Below, in pieces: positions 5,840 to 7,242 of a stretch of DNA of 7,242 nt. Under the pieces are notes generated by a model. The model saw only the letters and a program-made list of their open reading frames with translations. It did not search any database and was not told the origin of the DNA. Both the position numbers and the translations under genes were made by a program. Where the stretch lies: NCBI GenBank assembly GCA_008501835.1, contig QQUB01000813.1:1-7242 (forward strand), read 5' to 3'. The DNA is from Bacteroidota bacterium. Its GTDB lineage: Bacteria; Bacteroidota; Bacteroidia; Chitinophagales; Saprospiraceae. Positions within the stretch are counted from its first letter, which is position 1. Every line of letters begins with the position of its first letter.

Positions 5840-7242
5840 TTATTTTCTGATTTCAAACCAATCAATGTCAGCATATCCCGAATCATTCGTTTTTCCGGTA
5901 CCTGAGGCGAATAGTCCTACTTTTGCACCGATCCATTTGCCTTCCCTGGCTTTGAATGGAGTGCCGACGTCCTTAAATTTTATCCCGTCGGTACTGAATG
6001 CAAATTGACACATAGCTCTTGAAGAAACTTTTACCTTCAGGAAAACATCTCCGGTTGAAACGGGAATTTCCGATACTTCTTTCTCCTCTGTACCTTTTTC
6101 GGCATTTATGCATTCAACCATTTTGATCAGAAAATGGTCCTGGTAGTGTTCCAGGGTTACGTAGGCATAATCCCTGCCCATAATAAGCAAAGAGATCTTT
6201 TCTTTTACGGGGTCTTTTTCATTGGGGTGAAAGGATAGTTTGGTCACTGCCGAGAATTCCGGTGCAGGGAACTTTTGCAAAAGCAAATTGCCAGCATTCC
6301 AGAGGTTTCCTTCAGGCATAGGTTTGGCATAAAGCCTTAAAAAACCATCACTGCCGTGGACAAATGCCCGGGTAGCTTCGGGATTGGCGTGCCATTGCCA
6401 TTGCAGGCCTAATGCTGGTTCTGAGAAATCATCTGATGTTTGCGGGCCGTGTGGTTTTACAACAACACCTACCTGCGGTTTCCGGTAAGTTGCAACAGGT
6501 TCTCCAATGCCGTCCCCGTTTTTATCTTCACCGATAACGCACCAGTCATCTTTCCAGGTCATGGGTTGCAAATGTACGATACGCCCATAGGCATCTTTAT
6601 CCTGGAAGTGGATGAACCAGTCTTCTCCACTGTTCAAGGTTACCCAGCCTCCCTGATGTGGTCCGTTTATGTCGGTATTCCCTTGATGCATGACGATTTT
6701 ATCTTCATAGGGTCCATAAATATTTTTGGACCTGAGGACAGTCTGCCAGCCGGTAGGTACTCCTCCTGCCGGAGCAAAAATATAGTAGTAATCGTTCCGT
6801 TTGTAAAATTTAGGACCCTCGATCGTGGGGTGGTCGTCATGACCATCAAAAACCAAAACCCCATCACTCAGCAGCTCCCTTCCATCCGGTGACATTTCGT
6901 GAATGACCAAAATACTTTTGATGCTGGATCGGCTCCCTGCAAAAGCATGAACCAGGTAGGCTTTTCCATCATCATCCCATAGGGGAGAAGGGTCTATCCA
7001 ACCTTTGGCCTCTTTTACTAAATGTGGTTTTTCCCATTGTCCCTCTGGGTCTTTGGTTTTTACCATGTAAATCCCAAAATCAGGATCGCCGTAATAGATG
7101 TAATAAAAACCGTCGTGGAATCTTATGGAAGGGGCCCAGACTCCATTTCCATGCTGTGGTTTGTTGAAGGTCTCCTCCGGGATCTGTTTTTGAAATACGT
7201 AATTGACGATTTTCCAGTTAACTAAATCTTTCGAATGCAAAA
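5840..7242 (-). CDS. Family 43 glycoside hydrolase (beta-xylosidase/alpha-L-arabinofuranosidase type), 5' end outside window
   Basis: The frame is open to the right edge, leaving about 466 visible residues. A TTG at 7240 is an internal Leu codon, not the start, because it lies in the GH43 motif HSKDLVNW that normally follows some 40-60 residues of domain. Counting from that TTG, the five-bladed propeller runs to about 260: NGVWAPSIRFHDGFYYIYY at 32-50, IDPSPLWDDDGKAYLVHA at 82-99 with Asp83 as probable pKa modulator, and IEGPKFYKRNDYYYIF at 140-155 with Glu141 as probable general acid. The general-base Asp, normally in a DPs motif near the start, lies beyond the edge. Residues about 269-466 (DDFSEPALGLQWQWHANPE to YADIDWFEIR) form a C-terminal concanavalin-like beta-sandwich common behind GH43 domains. 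The family acts on arabinose or xylose linkages; in a pectin locus the target could be arabinan side chains or xylogalacturonan. The exact specificity is not readable. Confidence 0.93.
   Translation of the reverse strand, partial: LHSKDLVNWKIVNYVFQKQIPEETFNKPQHGNGVWAPSIRFHDGFYYIYYGDPDFGIYMVKTKDPEGQWEKPHLVKEAKGWIDPSPLWDDDGKAYLVHAFAGSRSSIKSILVIHEMSPDGRELLSDGVLVFDGHDDHPTIEGPKFYKRNDYYYIFAPAGGVPTGWQTVLRSKNIYGPYEDKIVMHQGNTDINGPHQGGWVTLNSGEDWFIHFQDKDAYGRIVHLQPMTWKDDWCVIGEDKNGDGIGEPVATYRKPQVGVVVKPHGPQTSDDFSEPALGLQWQWHANPEATRAFVHGSDGFLRLYAKPMPEGNLWNAGNLLLQKFPAPEFSAVTKLSFHPNEKDPVKEKISLLIMGRDYAYVTLEHYQDHFLIKMVECINAEKGTEEKEVSEIPVSTGDVFLKVKVSSRAMCQFAFSTDGIKFKDVGTPFKAREGKWIGAKVGLFASGTGKTNDSGYADIDWFEIRK

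Noticed and set aside
6440..6892. A 150-codon open frame on the plus strand.
   Set aside because: It is antisense to the GH43 propeller, whose motifs prove the minus-strand reading; the plus-strand product has no recognisable domain.

Overview
The window is part of a polysaccharide utilization locus (PUL) for pectin from a member of the Bacteroidota. Three things point there: a SusC/RagA-type TonB-dependent transporter start at the left edge, a type IX secretion (T9SS) C-terminal sorting domain on one enzyme, and A-rich, Shine-Dalgarno-poor translation starts. The T9SS signal argues for a Cytophagia-, Flavobacteriia- or Saprospiria-like environmental lineage rather than a gut Bacteroides. The genus cannot be read from the sequence.

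All six genes lie on the minus strand, so transcription runs from right to left. In that order they are: a family 43 glycoside hydrolase (7242-5840, 5' end outside the window); a short CE8 pectinesterase (5831-4524, only 8 bp after the GH43 stop); a PL10 pectate lyase (4469-3345); a CE12 rhamnogalacturonan acetylesterase-type SGNH lipoprotein (3298-2555); a long CE8 pectinesterase with two repeated Fn3-like modules and a T9SS tail (2440-590); and the first 148 codons of a SusC-like outer-membrane transporter (446 to the left edge). Gaps are 8, 54, 46, 114 and 143 bp. The two longest gaps each contain a possible hairpin. No stretch of 300 bp or more lacks a gene, and no RNA gene, CRISPR array or mobile element was seen.

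The genes make a coherent pathway, inferred from family knowledge. The pectinesterases strip methyl esters and the SGNH esterase strips acetyl groups. The PL10 lyase then cuts the exposed polygalacturonate by beta-elimination, the GH43 removes arabinose or xylose side groups, and the SusC protein imports oligosaccharides. Export signals suggest the long CE8 is surface-exposed or released, the CE12 is membrane-anchored, and the others are periplasmic.

The basic layout is a recognisable pectin PUL, not a new type of system. The most unusual point is that both CE8 proteins lack the two catalytic-site glutamines of classical pectin methylesterases but keep the two aspartates and the arginine. They appear to form a divergent CE8 clade whose ester specificity is worth testing.
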